Source of the DNA: DATAVB01 sp036267955
GTDB lineage: Bacteria > Actinomycetota > Actinomycetes > Mycobacteriales > QHCD01
Direction of reading: 5' to 3'
Length of the DNA stretch: 64,000 nt
Assembly: GCA_036267955.1 (NCBI GenBank)
Contig: DATAVB010000136.1
Coordinates: 15,138-79,137, forward strand
Shown: one piece after another, positions 8,985 to 16,787 of the stretch
How positions within the stretch are numbered: the stretch's first letter is position 1
Layout: each line of letters begins with the position of its first letter
Program-made: the position numbers and the translations under genes
The notes under the pieces: model-generated
What the model saw: only the letters and a program-made list of their open reading frames with translations
Databases searched by the model: none
Told to the model about the DNA's origin: nothing

Positions 8985-9383
8985 GTGCGGGACGGCTACT
9001 ACGCCGGCAGTTCGGCTCGTACGTTCTGGATCGTCGCGGCCGGCGAACGGGTCGGTCTGGTCCGGGCGTACGACTGCGGTCCGCTCTTCGACCTGCGGAT
9101 CCGGCCGGACATGCGCGGTCGCGGCATCGGCGCCGCGACCCTCGACTGGCTGACCGGATATCTGTTCACCGAGTTGCCCCACATCACCCGCATCGAAGGG
9201 CAGACCCGGCGGGACAATCACGCGATGCGAAAGGTCTTCCGGGGCGGCGGGTACGTCCGGGAGGCGCACTACCGCGAGGCATGGCCCGGGTCGGACGGGA
9301 CGGTGCACGATTCGGTCGGGTACGCGATCCTGCGCCGCGACTGGTACGCCGGCACCACGACCCAACCCGCCTGGGACGAGTAA
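8985..9383 (+). CDS. GNAT acetyltransferase domain, probably N-terminally incomplete (same frame as the upstream gene)
   Basis: From the first GTG the frame gives 132 residues with a clear GNAT core: LFDLRIRPDMRGRGIGAATL (acetyl-CoA-binding R-G-x-G-x-G/A loop), IEGQTRRDNHAMRKVFRRGGY-like helix, and a conserved YAILRRDW tail. Related single-domain GNATs usually carry about 25 more N-terminal residues including a WPFH-type stretch. That stretch (DWPYHV) is found here just upstream of the TGA at 8955-8957, in the same frame. No Shine-Dalgarno precedes GTG 8985. Either translation reads through the UGA, or this is a decayed half-gene, or it is separately started. Substrate unknown. Confidence 0.6.
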   Translation: MRDGYYAGSSARTFWIVAAGERVGLVRAYDCGPLFDLRIRPDMRGRGIGAATLDWLTGYLFTELPHITRIEGQTRRDNHAMRKVFRGGGYVREAHYREAWPGSDGTVHDSVGYAILRRDWYAGTTTQPAWDE

Positions 9384-9388
9384 TCCCC

Positions 9389-9590
9389 GCCCGTCTCGCC
9401 GCCGCACGCGACCCCGCACACCTCGCCCGTCTCGCCGCCACACGCCACCCCGCACACCCCGCCCGTCTCGCCGCCGCACGCCACCCCGCACACCCCGCCG
9501 GCCTCACACCCCGATCCCCCACCCCACCCGTCTCGCCGCCACACGCCACCCCGCACACCCCGCCGGCCTCACCCCGATCCCCCACCCCAC
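9389..9590. repeat. 36-nt GC-rich tandem repeat with a 65-nt higher-order unit
   Basis: Three units beginning GCCCGTCTCGCCGCC start at 9389, 9425 and 9461, exactly 36 nt apart. A different element beginning GCCGGCCTCAC and ending in a run of CCCCCACCCCAC follows at 9497. Then one more 36-nt-type unit and a second copy of that element (9562) occur, so the pair repeats with a 65-nt period. There are no unique spacers. Confidence 0.85.
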
Positions 9591-9592
9591 CC

Positions 9593-9654
9593 GGATCGAA
9601 GCGCACTTCGATCCGGAAAACCCGCGTCTGGACCGGGTAAAGCGCACTTCGATC
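9593..9654. repeat. GATCGAAG hairpin repeat, copy 1 (imperfect)
   Basis: The left part GGATCGAAG-CGCA-CTTCGATCC (9593-9614) is itself a 9-bp perfect hairpin. The right part, GGGTAAAGCGCACTTCGATC (9635-9654), is its partial complement and resembles the right arm of the copy at 10105-10169. It looks like a rearranged or decayed member of the family. Confidence 0.75.
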
Positions 9655-9740
9655 TGGACCTGGCGTGATCTCGTCGCCGGGGTGGATAGGGCGGGTGTTG
9701 AGAGGTCTGCGGTCGGCCAACCGGGATGGCCGACCGTGAC

Positions 9741-9875
9741 CTACGACAGTGCCCCGCACCCCGAAGCAACGCCGTAAGACCGCCACCACCTACGACTGTG
9801 CCCCGCACCCCGGAGCAACGCCGTAAGACCACCACCACCTACGACCGTGCCCCGCACCCCGGAGCAACGTCGTAG
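9741..9875. repeat. 49-nt tandem repeat, 2.75 copies, with CTACGAC/GTCGTAG ends
   Basis: Units start at 9741, 9790 and 9839 with the sequence CTACGACNGTGCCCCGCACC and differ by only a few bases. The last, partial unit ends GTCGTAG, the reverse complement of its CTACGAC start. It can fold into a hairpin whose inner stem pairs TGC-CCG with CGG-GCA. No function is known. Confidence 0.85.
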
Positions 9876-10104
9876 GTGAGCCGGCCGATCCCCGGGGCTA
9901 CCGTCGCCGAACGCCGCCGAGATCAGACCCGGCGCCTCGTCGATCTTGTCCTTATAGCTGGACAAATCGGGCAACAGGCAGCCATAAAGTCAAGATCGGC
10001 GACGCAGGAGAACCAGCGCAGCGGACGATCGGCGTGTGCGGGAATCCGGGCAGGACGGACGGTCGGCGAACGCAGGACCGCCGGATCCACACATCGTCCT
10101 AGCA

Positions 10105-10169
10105 CCGATCGAAGCGCGCTTTACCCCGGGAAACCGAGGTCAGGACCAGGTAAAGCGCGCTTCGATCGG
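10105..10169. repeat. GATCGAAG hairpin repeat, copy 2 (21-bp perfect arms)
   Basis: The left arm (10105-10125, starting CCGATCGAAGCGCGC) and right arm (10149-10169) are perfectly complementary over 21 bp, with a 23-nt loop. It lies between convergent genes, 400 nt before the prs stop. The lack of a T-tract argues against a classical intrinsic terminator. Confidence 0.9.
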
Positions 10170-10256
10170 CGCTGGACCGGAGAGCGCGGGCCGCCGGAAC
10201 GCCGGTCAAGGTCTGGGCGGACGGGCCGAAGCCGGGACCCCAGGCAGCAGGCGAGA

Positions 10257-10545
10257 CAGTCCGAATCCGAGTCCGCGGGCGAGACGGAGACCGAGACCCG
10301 AGACCCGAGACCGCGGGCGAGACCGAGACCGAGACCGAGACCCGAGACCGCGGGCGAGACCGGGACCGAGACCCGAGACCCGAGACCGCGGGCGAGACCG
10401 AGACCGAGACCGAGACCCGAGACCGCGGGCGAGACCGAGACCGAAGCCGGGACCCGAGACCGCGGGCGAGACGGAGACGGAGACCGAGACCCGATGCCGA
10501 GACCGAGACCCGAGACCGAAGCCGGGACCCGAGTCCGCGGGCGAG
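10257..10545. repeat. CCGAGA/GCGGGCGA low-complexity tandem tract
   Basis: The tract is built from hexamer-like steps (GAGACC, CCGAGA) joined into 30-40 nt blocks that each begin CGCGGGCGAGAC. Copy number is hard to count by eye because block lengths vary. All frames give alternating Arg-Pro-Arg or Glu-Thr runs, so coding is unlikely. It ends about 20 nt from the prs stop codon. Confidence 0.85.
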
Positions 10546-10563
10546 GCCGGAGCCGGAGCCGGA

Positions 10564-11547
10564 TCAGCCGGAGACGCCGTCGAAGAGGCTCGTTACCGAG
10601 CCGTCCTCGAAGACCTCCTTGATGGCGCGCGCGATCATCGGCGCGATCGAGAGCACCGTGAGCTTGTCGATCCGGCGCTCCGGCGGCACCGGGAGCGTGT
10701 TGGTGATCAGCACCTCGCTGATCCGGCTGTTCTTCAACCGGTCGACCGCGGGCCCGGACAGCACCCCGTGGGTCGATGCGGCGATCACGTCGGCCGCACC
10801 GGCCTCGAAGAGCGCCTCAGCCGCGGCCACCGTCGTACCGCCGGTGTCGATCATGTCGTCGACGATGATGCAGACCCGGCCGGCCACGTCACCGACGACT
10901 CGGTTGGCCTTGACCTGGTTGGGCACCAGCGGATTGCGGGTCTTGTGGATGAACGCCAGCGGGCAGCCGCCGAGCCGGTCGGTCCATCGCTCGGCCACCC
11001 GCACCCGGCCAGAATCCGGCGCCACCACGGTCAGGTCGGCGCCAGCGTATTTCGCCTTGACGTGATCGGCCAGCAGCGGCAGCGCGAACAGGTGGTCGAC
11101 CGGGCCGTCGAAGAATCCCTGCGTCTGCGACGTGTGCAGGTCGACCGTGAGGATCCGGTGCGCACCGGCGGTCTTGTAGAGATCGGCGATCAGCCGGGCC
11201 GAGATCGGCTCGCGGCCGCGGTGCTTCTTGTCCTGCCGGGCATAGGGATAGAACGGCACGACGACGGTGATCCGTTTCGCCGAGCCACGCTTGAGCGCGT
11301 CGATCATGATCAGCGACTCCATCAGCCACTGGTTGATCGGGGTGCTCATCGACTGGACCACGAAGGCGTCGGTGCCGCGCACCGACTCCTCGTACCGCAC
11401 GTAAATCTCACCGTTGGCGAAGTCGTAAGTGGACGACGGTGTGCAGGTGATGCCGAGCCCGGCCGCGATTTCCTCCGCCAACTCCGGGAATGCCCGCCCG
11501 GAGAAAAGCATCAGGCTCTTCCGACTCTGGCTCTCGATGATGCTCAC
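10564..11547 (-). CDS. prs: ribose-phosphate pyrophosphokinase (PRPP synthase)
   Basis: The 327-residue class I enzyme makes PRPP from ribose 5-phosphate and ATP for nucleotide, His and Trp synthesis. Visible motifs are LMLFSGRAFPELAEEIA at the N-terminus, DAFVVQSMSTPINQWLME, the flexible loop YPYARQDKKHRGREPISARL and the PRPP loop VCIIVDDMIDTGGT. GTG 11547 is chosen because GAGGAG lies 7-8 nt upstream. An upstream GTG at 11580 overlaps the glmU stop (GTGA) and would add 11 residues. It follows glmU in the usual actinobacterial glmU-prs pair. Confidence 0.96.
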   Translation of the reverse strand: MSIIESQSRKSLMLFSGRAFPELAEEIAAGLGITCTPSSTYDFANGEIYVRYEESVRGTDAFVVQSMSTPINQWLMESLIMIDALKRGSAKRITVVVPFYPYARQDKKHRGREPISARLIADLYKTAGAHRILTVDLHTSQTQGFFDGPVDHLFALPLLADHVKAKYAGADLTVVAPDSGRVRVAERWTDRLGGCPLAFIHKTRNPLVPNQVKANRVVGDVAGRVCIIVDDMIDTGGTTVAAAEALFEAGAADVIAASTHGVLSGPAVDRLKNSRISEVLITNTLPVPPERRIDKLTVLSIAPMIARAIKEVFEDGSVTSLFDGVSG

Positions 11548-11576
11548 TGGCCGACTCCTCGAACCCTCAGCGTTGC

Positions 11577-13064
11577 TCACGTGCGCCGACCGTCTCCCCG
11601 ATTGTCAATGTGGTTGCTGTCGCTGGCCTGATTGCCGGCGCTGCTGTCAGTCTCGCTCTTCCGCGCCGCGGCCGCAGCCTCGGCCGACGGCGTACCCGGA
11701 CGCTTGCGCTCCGTCCAGCCCTCGATGATCCGCTGCACGCCCGCCGACACGGCCAGCGCGCCGGCCGGTACGTCCTCCCGGATCACCGCGCCCGCGCCGG
11801 TGTAGGCGCCGGCGCCGACCCGTACCGGTGCCACGAACATGTTGTCCGCGCCGGTCCGGGCGCCGTCCCCGACCTCCGACCGACGCTTGGTCACGCCGTC
11901 GTAGTTGACGAAAACCGAGGCAGCACCGATGTTGACCCCGCTGCCGATGGTGGCATCGCCCACATAGGACAGATGCGGCACCTTGCTGCCCTCGCCGATA
12001 TCGGCGTTCTTCACCTCGACGTACGTGCCGACCTTGGCCTTGCGGGCCAGCCGGGCGCCGGGCCGCAGATACGCGAACGGGCCGACCTGCGCCGCCGGTC
12101 CGATCTCAGCGGAGTCGGCCTGGGTCCGGATCACCGTCGCCCCGGCGCCGACGAACGTGTCGCGCAGCGTGCAGTCCGGCCCGATCTCGGCCGCCTCACC
12201 GATCGTCGTGGTGCCGTGCAGTTGAACGTTCGGGTGGATGATCACGTCCCGGCTGAGCGTCACCTCGACGTCGATCCAGGTCGTCTCGGGGTCGACGACC
12301 GTGACGCCGGACTGCATCCAGCCGCGTACCACCCGGTCGCGCAACAGCCGGCCGGCCTCGGCGAGCTGCACCCGGTCGTTGACGCCGACCGTCTCGGCGA
12401 TGTCCACCGACACCGCGCCGACCCGCCGGCCGTCCGCGACGAAGATGCCGACCACATCGGTGAGGTATTCCTCGCCGGCCGCGTTGTCGGCGGAGAGTCG
12501 CTTCAGAGCGTCCCGCAGCGCGGGGGCGGTGTACGCGGCGACGGCGGTGTTGATCTCGTGCACGGCGCGTTCGGTCTCGCTGGCGTCGCGCTGCTCGACG
12601 ATCCGGCGGACCGAGCCGGACTCGTCCCGGATGATCCGGCCGTAGCCCTGCGGATCGGGCGCCTGCGCGGTGAGCAGCGTCGCGGCCGCGCCGCCGGCCC
12701 GGTGCTCGGTGATCAGCCGCTGCAGCGCATCGGCGGTCAACAGCGGGGTGTCGCCGGTCAGCACAAGCACGGTGCCGGCGAAGTCGGGGATTTCATCGAG
12801 AGCCAGGCGGGTGGCGTGCCCGGTGCCGTTCTGCTCCTCCTGCACGACGGTGCCGACGCCGGAGCCCTCGAGCGCCGGAATCATCTGCTCCCGGTCGTGG
12901 CCGACGACGACGCTGGTCACCGTGGCCTGCAGCGGTGCGGCCGCGGCGAGCACGTGGCCGATCATGCTGCGGCCGCCGATCTCGTGCAGTGCTTTGGGTA
13001 CGGCGGATTTCATCCGGGTGCCCCCGCCGGCGGCGAGGACGATGACCGCGGTCTCGTCCGACAC
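11577..13064 (-). CDS. glmU: bifunctional UDP-GlcNAc pyrophosphorylase / glucosamine-1-phosphate acetyltransferase
   Basis: The 495-residue enzyme makes UDP-GlcNAc for peptidoglycan. The N-terminal uridylyltransferase domain (1-230) has VLAAGGGTRMKSAVPKALHEIGG and VLTGDTPLL. The C-terminal half is a left-handed beta-helix (hexapeptide repeats such as IGEAAEIGPDC) with the acetyltransferase segment PGARLARKAKVGTYVEVKNADIGEG. The GTG at 13064 is preceded by GGAGGGGGGAT. The last 45 residues are Ser/Asp-rich and longer than in E. coli, a common actinobacterial tail. prs follows directly. Confidence 0.96.
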   Translation of the reverse strand: MSDETAVIVLAAGGGTRMKSAVPKALHEIGGRSMIGHVLAAAAPLQATVTSVVVGHDREQMIPALEGSGVGTVVQEEQNGTGHATRLALDEIPDFAGTVLVLTGDTPLLTADALQRLITEHRAGGAAATLLTAQAPDPQGYGRIIRDESGSVRRIVEQRDASETERAVHEINTAVAAYTAPALRDALKRLSADNAAGEEYLTDVVGIFVADGRRVGAVSVDIAETVGVNDRVQLAEAGRLLRDRVVRGWMQSGVTVVDPETTWIDVEVTLSRDVIIHPNVQLHGTTTIGEAAEIGPDCTLRDTFVGAGATVIRTQADSAEIGPAAQVGPFAYLRPGARLARKAKVGTYVEVKNADIGEGSKVPHLSYVGDATIGSGVNIGAASVFVNYDGVTKRRSEVGDGARTGADNMFVAPVRVGAGAYTGAGAVIREDVPAGALAVSAGVQRIIEGWTERKRPGTPSAEAAAAARKSETDSSAGNQASDSNHIDNRGDGRRT

Positions 13065-13122
13065 TGTTATCCCCCCTCCGTTTGTCGCTTCGGGGTGGTC
13101 GGGCCGCCCAATGTTAACCGTC

Positions 13123-14280
13123 TCAGGACCGACTCTCATACGTCCTCCCCTTCCACTGTGCGCCACGTCCCAACCAGTGCCGGCGCGCCGAGTCCACCGT
13201 CATCGCGAGATAGAGCGTGGCGGTCACTGGCAGTGCCAGGGCCGCCACCGCGGGCTGACCGTAGTAGCGCAACATCGGTACGAACGTGGCAGCCATCACG
13301 GCCCAGGCGAGGGCGGCGGTGCCCGCGGTGACCGGGTCGCCGACGGCGGCGCCGAGCACCGTCGCGACCGGCGGCACCACGAAAACCAGGGCGAGCGCAA
13401 GCACCGTACCGGTCAGCAGCAGCAGCGAGTTCCGCAACTGGGCATAGGCGCTGCGGGCCACCATTTGCCACAGGTCGCCGAGCGACGGGTACGGCCGGAT
13501 GCTCGCGACCCGGTCGGCCAGGCCGAGCCAGATCCGCCCGCCACCGCGCTTGACCAGGCCGGCCAGCGCCACGTCGTCGATCACCGCACCGCGGATGGCC
13601 GCGACCCCGCCGGCCCGTTCCAGCGCGGTACGGCGAACCAGTGTGCAGCCACCCGCGGCGGCGGCGGTCCGGGCGCCGGCCCGGTTGCTCCAGCGAAACG
13701 GGTAGAGCATCGCGAAGAAGTAGACGAACGCCGGGACGATGAGCTTCTCCCAGCCGGTGGCGGTACGCAGTCGGACCATCTGGGAGACCAGATCCCGGTC
13801 AGCGGCGGCCCGCACCAGCTCGGTCAGCGAGTCGGGGCCGTGCGCGATGTCGGCATCAGTGAGCAGCAGCAGGTCAACCTCGCCGGCGAGTTCAATGCCG
13901 TGCCGCAGCGCCCAGAGCTTCCCGGTCCAGCCCGACGGCGGCTCGCCGGGTGTGCTGACGGTGAGGGGCAGCCCGCCACGGTCGAGGCCATGGGCCAGCT
14001 CGCCGGTCCCGTCGGTGGAGTTGTCGTCGACGAGGATGACCCGGGCCGGGCCTGGATAATGCTGGGCGAGCAGCGACGGCAGGCTGTCGGCGAGCACCTC
14101 AGCCTCGTCCCGGGCCGGCACCACGATCGCGACCGACGGCCAGGTCACGGGCTCAGCGGCCGCCGGAAGTCGTTGGTCCGCCGGAAGTCGTTGGTCCGTC
14201 AGCCAGAAGAAGCCGCGCAGGAGCGCGATCCACAACCAGGCTGCGAGCGAGGCGGCGGCGATCCAGCCCAGTGGCGTCAC
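13123..14280 (-). CDS. HpnB-like membrane glycosyltransferase, family 2
   Basis: The 385-residue protein has an N-terminal membrane helix (PLGWIAAASLAAWLWIALL), a GT-A domain (SVAIVVPARDEAEVLADSLPS, VDDNSTDGTGELA, GWTGKLWALRHGI, LLLTDADIAHGP) and three or four C-terminal membrane helices. The GWTGKLWA, AGARTAAAAGGCTLVRR and IRGAVIDDVALA stretches match my memory of the hopene-associated HpnB family. No other hopanoid genes lie nearby, so the lipid acceptor is inferred. GTG 14280 is used because a longer frame would run through tRNA-Gln. GlmU starts 59 nt downstream. Confidence 0.8.
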   Translation of the reverse strand: MTPLGWIAAASLAAWLWIALLRGFFWLTDQRLPADQRLPAAAEPVTWPSVAIVVPARDEAEVLADSLPSLLAQHYPGPARVILVDDNSTDGTGELAHGLDRGGLPLTVSTPGEPPSGWTGKLWALRHGIELAGEVDLLLLTDADIAHGPDSLTELVRAAADRDLVSQMVRLRTATGWEKLIVPAFVYFFAMLYPFRWSNRAGARTAAAAGGCTLVRRTALERAGGVAAIRGAVIDDVALAGLVKRGGGRIWLGLADRVASIRPYPSLGDLWQMVARSAYAQLRNSLLLLTGTVLALALVFVVPPVATVLGAAVGDPVTAGTAALAWAVMAATFVPMLRYYGQPAVAALALPVTATLYLAMTVDSARRHWLGRGAQWKGRTYESRS

Positions 14281-14314
14281 GGCGCCGAGAGTGCCAGACG
14301 TCCGCTGGCACCGA

Positions 14315-14390
14315 TGGCTGGGGGACTCGGACTCGAACCGAGACTGCACGGCTCCAAAGGCCGGCGGGCTGCCGATTACCCCACCCCCCA
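14315..14390 (-). tRNA. tRNA-Gln (anticodon UUG)
   Basis: Read on the minus strand, the acceptor arm TGGGGGG pairs with TCCCCCA, then discriminator G and an encoded CCA. The D arm is GGG...CCC around TAATCGGCAG. The anticodon loop CTTTGGA contains TTG. The T arm is CTCGG-TTCGAGT-CCGAG. The U1-A72 pair and G73 are typical of tRNA-Gln. The outermost anticodon-stem pair (27-43) looks mismatched (C-U), which is worth checking. The gene lies just upstream of the HpnB-like gene. Confidence 0.93.
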
Positions 14391-14534
14391 TCGGATGACC
14401 CGACCAGGGTAGGTCACAGCCGGTACGGACCGCCGCCGGACCCATGCACCGCGGGCGCGGCAGCACCCGCGGCCGGTCCACTGTCGGGCGGGTTCCGCGC
14501 CGGCATCGGCCAGCCTTTTCGACGTGGAATTTCT

Positions 14535-14554
14535 TGCCACGTCATTCCGTGGCA
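14535..14554. promoter_or_regulatory. candidate operator: 7-6-7 inverted repeat with an extra half-site
   Basis: TGCCACG and CGTGGCA flank a 6-nt spacer, giving a 20-nt palindrome 58 nt ahead of the DUF4862 gene. A further half-site ACGTGG at 14522-14527 pairs with the left arm at 9-nt spacing. The size and shape suit a dimeric repressor such as LacI or GntR families. No regulator gene lies next to it. Confidence 0.5.
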
Positions 14555-14612
14555 CTTTAGGGTTTGCGGAGAAGTCTTTTGCCAGCGGACGATTCGTGGT
14601 CGGAGTCAATTC

Positions 14613-15575
14613 ATGAAATATGTGATCGGCGCTTACACCGCATACCCCGCGACGCCAGATTGGGATGACAGCGCGGAGTCCGCATTCCTGGCCGACCTGG
14701 CGCAGCTACCGGGCTTCGGCGGGTTGGAGGTGCCGTTCACCGGGCCGCTGCCCGCAGACACCGGGCTGTTCGACAAGGTGGATCCGTCCTGGGATTTCGT
14801 GCTCACGGCGATTCCGGGAACGATCCCCCGGGTCGCGGCCGACCCCAATTTCGGTCTGGCCTCGCCGGCTCCGGACGGCCGGCGGGAGGCGCTCGTCTTC
14901 GCGGCCGGGCTGCGGGATGCGGTTGAGCAGTGGCAGCGCTGGGCCGGTCGTGCCTGCGTACGCGGAGTGGAGATCCATTCGGCGCCGACCGGGATCGCCG
15001 ACGGCGCCGCCTTCACCGATTCGCTGGCGGAGATCGCGTCCTGGGACTGGCACGGCGCCACGGTCACCGTCGAGCACTGCGACGCCTTCGTACCCGAGCG
15101 CGCGCCGCAGAAGGGATACCTCGACCTGTCGGCCGAACTGGCCGCGATCGCGGCCGTCGTCGCGCAGGGCCCGCGGACCCGGCTGGGGCTGACCGTCAAC
15201 TGGGCTCGGTCGGCGATCGAGGCGCACGACGCCGGCATCGCCGCGACCCATATCGGGCAGGCGGCGGCAGCGGGCGCGCTGCGTGGGCTGATGTTCTCCG
15301 GCTGCTCGGACCGGGCCGGCGCCTTCGGCGACGCCTGGCTGGACACCCACCTGCCGCCGGCCGCCGGCGAATTCGACGACCTCACCAACGTCCAGCCCGA
15401 GTCGCTGCTGACGCCGGACGAGGTGCGCCGGGCAATCGCGGCCACCGCGGGCCAGCCGCTCGATTTCGCCGGCCTGAAGATCGGAGTCCGGCCGGCTGAT
15501 GCGTCGCCGGCAACCCGGGTGGCCTACCTCCGCGACGCGCTGCGGCTGCTCGACCGGGCACTACAACGTCCATGA
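14613..15575 (+). CDS. DUF4862 family protein (TIM-barrel-like, function unknown)
   Basis: The 320-residue protein begins MKYVIGAYTAYP and has LPGFGGLEVPFTGPLP, VRGVEIHSAP, TVTVEHCDAF and RLGLTVNWARSAIEAHDA. This arrangement of buried strands ending in Glu/His resembles xylose-isomerase-like TIM barrels, and I recall it as DUF4862. A sugar-related role is possible but not shown. ATG 14613 follows CGGAG. A frame running in from upstream is ruled out because it would cross tRNA-Gln. It is monocistronic by spacing, with its own palindromic operator candidate. Confidence 0.7.
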   Translation: MKYVIGAYTAYPATPDWDDSAESAFLADLAQLPGFGGLEVPFTGPLPADTGLFDKVDPSWDFVLTAIPGTIPRVAADPNFGLASPAPDGRREALVFAAGLRDAVEQWQRWAGRACVRGVEIHSAPTGIADGAAFTDSLAEIASWDWHGATVTVEHCDAFVPERAPQKGYLDLSAELAAIAAVVAQGPRTRLGLTVNWARSAIEAHDAGIAATHIGQAAAAGALRGLMFSGCSDRAGAFGDAWLDTHLPPAAGEFDDLTNVQPESLLTPDEVRRAIAATAGQPLDFAGLKIGVRPADASPATRVAYLRDALRLLDRALQRP

Positions 15576-15630
15576 ACTTCGGGTCGGGGTTGTGGGCCGT
15601 CACACCTGCCCGATTTCGCCGAAACATGGC

Positions 15631-15662
15631 AACCTACGGCACCGTAGGTTACGGTGGCGTAA
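15631..15662. promoter_or_regulatory. tandem operator palindromes of the desaturase gene
   Basis: AACCTACGGCACCGTAGGTT (15631-15650) is a perfect inverted repeat with 9-bp arms and a 2-nt centre. It overlaps a second palindrome, TTACG-GTGG-CGTAA (15649-15662). Both contain the TTACGG half-site. They lie about 80-110 nt before the desaturase ATG and are the likely binding sites of a TetR-type lipid regulator, perhaps the one at 16788. Confidence 0.7.
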
Positions 15663-15741
15663 CTAGTCACGCCACAAGCGCGGCCACATTCGTAAGGCCC
15701 AGATCCTTGAAGCTCGCATCCATGAGATAGGGAGACAACAC

Positions 15742-16755
15742 ATGCCCCCTTCGCACCTGACGGACACGCTCGATGACACGTCCACCGATCCCCGTCAGCG
15801 CGAAGCGTCCAAATCGGCACCCAAACCGCTCATGGCCGGGAGTCGCGGCGGATTGGAACAGGGCTTCCTGTATTTCTTCGTCGTCGCGCCATTTCTCGCG
15901 GTGCTCGCGGCGATCCCGGTCGCCTGGGGCTGGGGCATCTCCTGGCTCGATGTGGGCCTTTTCTTCGGCTTCTTCCTCGTCGGCGGCGTCGGCGTCACGA
16001 TGGGTTTCCACCGGTATTTCACCCATGGCTCCTTCAAGGCCAAGCGCGGCCTGAAGATCGCGATGGCCGTCGCCGGCAGCCTGTCCATCGAGGGCAAGGT
16101 CATCACCTGGGTGGCCGACCACCGGCGGCACCACGCCTACTCCGACAAGGAGGGCGACCCGCATTCGCCGTGGCGGTACGGAGAGACGACCGGCGCCCTG
16201 ATCAAGGGCCTGTACTTCGCCCACACCGGCTGGATGTTCGACCGGGAGAAGACCAACAAGGAGCGGTTCACGCCCGATCTGATGCGCGACCGCGACATCG
16301 TCCGGGTCAACAGCCTTTTCCCGGCCATCATGTTCTTCAGCCTGCTCGGCCCGGCGCTCATCGGCGGCCTCGCGACCATGTCCTGGGGCGGCGCGGCCAG
16401 CGCGTTCTTCTGGGGCAGCCTGGTCCGGATCTTCGTTCTGCACCACGTCACCTGGTCGGTGAACTCGATCTGCCACACCATCGGCGAGCGCCCGTTCGTA
16501 TCGCGGGACAAGTCGTCCAATTTCTGGCCGCTGGCAATCCCGTCCTTCGGTGAGTCCTGGCACAACTCGCACCATGCCGACCCGACTGCGGCCCGGCACG
16601 GCACGCTGAAGGGCCAGCTCGACGTCACCGCCCGTACGATCTGGATCGCCGAGAAATTCGGCTGGGCGTACGACGTGCGGTGGCCGTCCGCCGAGCGCAC
16701 CGCCGGCAGGCTCGTCAGCCCGGAGGCCGGCCGGACCAGGGGAAGCTCGGCCTGA
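15742..16755 (+). CDS. membrane fatty acyl-CoA desaturase (delta-9 type)
   Basis: The 337-residue integral membrane di-iron enzyme introduces a cis double bond into saturated acyl-CoA, using oxygen and a reductase. The three histidine clusters are HRYFTH, HRRHH and HNSHH, with HHVTWSVNSICH between. Four hydrophobic segments flank them (around residues 42-65, 68-90, 185-205, 208-230). The length is typical of the bacterial delta-9 class (M. tuberculosis DesA3 type). Two overlapping operator palindromes lie in its promoter. The TetR gene begins 32 nt downstream. Confidence 0.93.
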   Translation: MPPSHLTDTLDDTSTDPRQREASKSAPKPLMAGSRGGLEQGFLYFFVVAPFLAVLAAIPVAWGWGISWLDVGLFFGFFLVGGVGVTMGFHRYFTHGSFKAKRGLKIAMAVAGSLSIEGKVITWVADHRRHHAYSDKEGDPHSPWRYGETTGALIKGLYFAHTGWMFDREKTNKERFTPDLMRDRDIVRVNSLFPAIMFFSLLGPALIGGLATMSWGGAASAFFWGSLVRIFVLHHVTWSVNSICHTIGERPFVSRDKSSNFWPLAIPSFGESWHNSHHADPTAARHGTLKGQLDVTARTIWIAEKFGWAYDVRWPSAERTAGRLVSPEAGRTRGSSA

Positions 16756-16787
16756 CAGTATGTCCCGATGAATGACCGCGAGACCGG

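Larger units (their letters stand above)
9384..10563. other. 1.2-kb gene-free repeat island between the GNAT sequence and prs
   Basis: No convincing gene was found here; open frames on both strands have repeat-driven Arg/Pro/Glu composition. In order it holds a 36-nt GC-rich tandem repeat (9389-9590), a GATCGAAG hairpin (9593-9654), a 49-nt tandem repeat with self-complementary ends (9741-9875), a 21-bp perfect inverted repeat (10105-10169) and a CCGAGA-type low-complexity tract (10257-10545). It lies between two convergent genes and interrupts what is a tight rplY/prs neighbourhood in other actinobacteria. Confidence 0.7.

Noticed and set aside
8064..9491. 475-codon minus-strand open frame
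   Set aside because: It covers the nucleotidyltransferase and GNAT genes in antisense, and its N-terminus is just the 36-nt repeat translated.
9389..9590. CRISPR-like spacing of 36-nt repeats
   Set aside because: The units are directly adjacent with no unique spacers, the repeats are not palindromic in the CRISPR way, and no cas gene is present.
9876..10622. Open frame of 248 codons across the repeat island
   Set aside because: Its composition is driven by the CCGAGA repeats (Arg/Pro/Glu/Thr runs) and it runs into the antisense of prs.
14271..14612. N-terminal extension of the DUF4862 protein
   Set aside because: It would pass through tRNA-Gln, and the ATG at 14613 has a Shine-Dalgarno and matches the family start.
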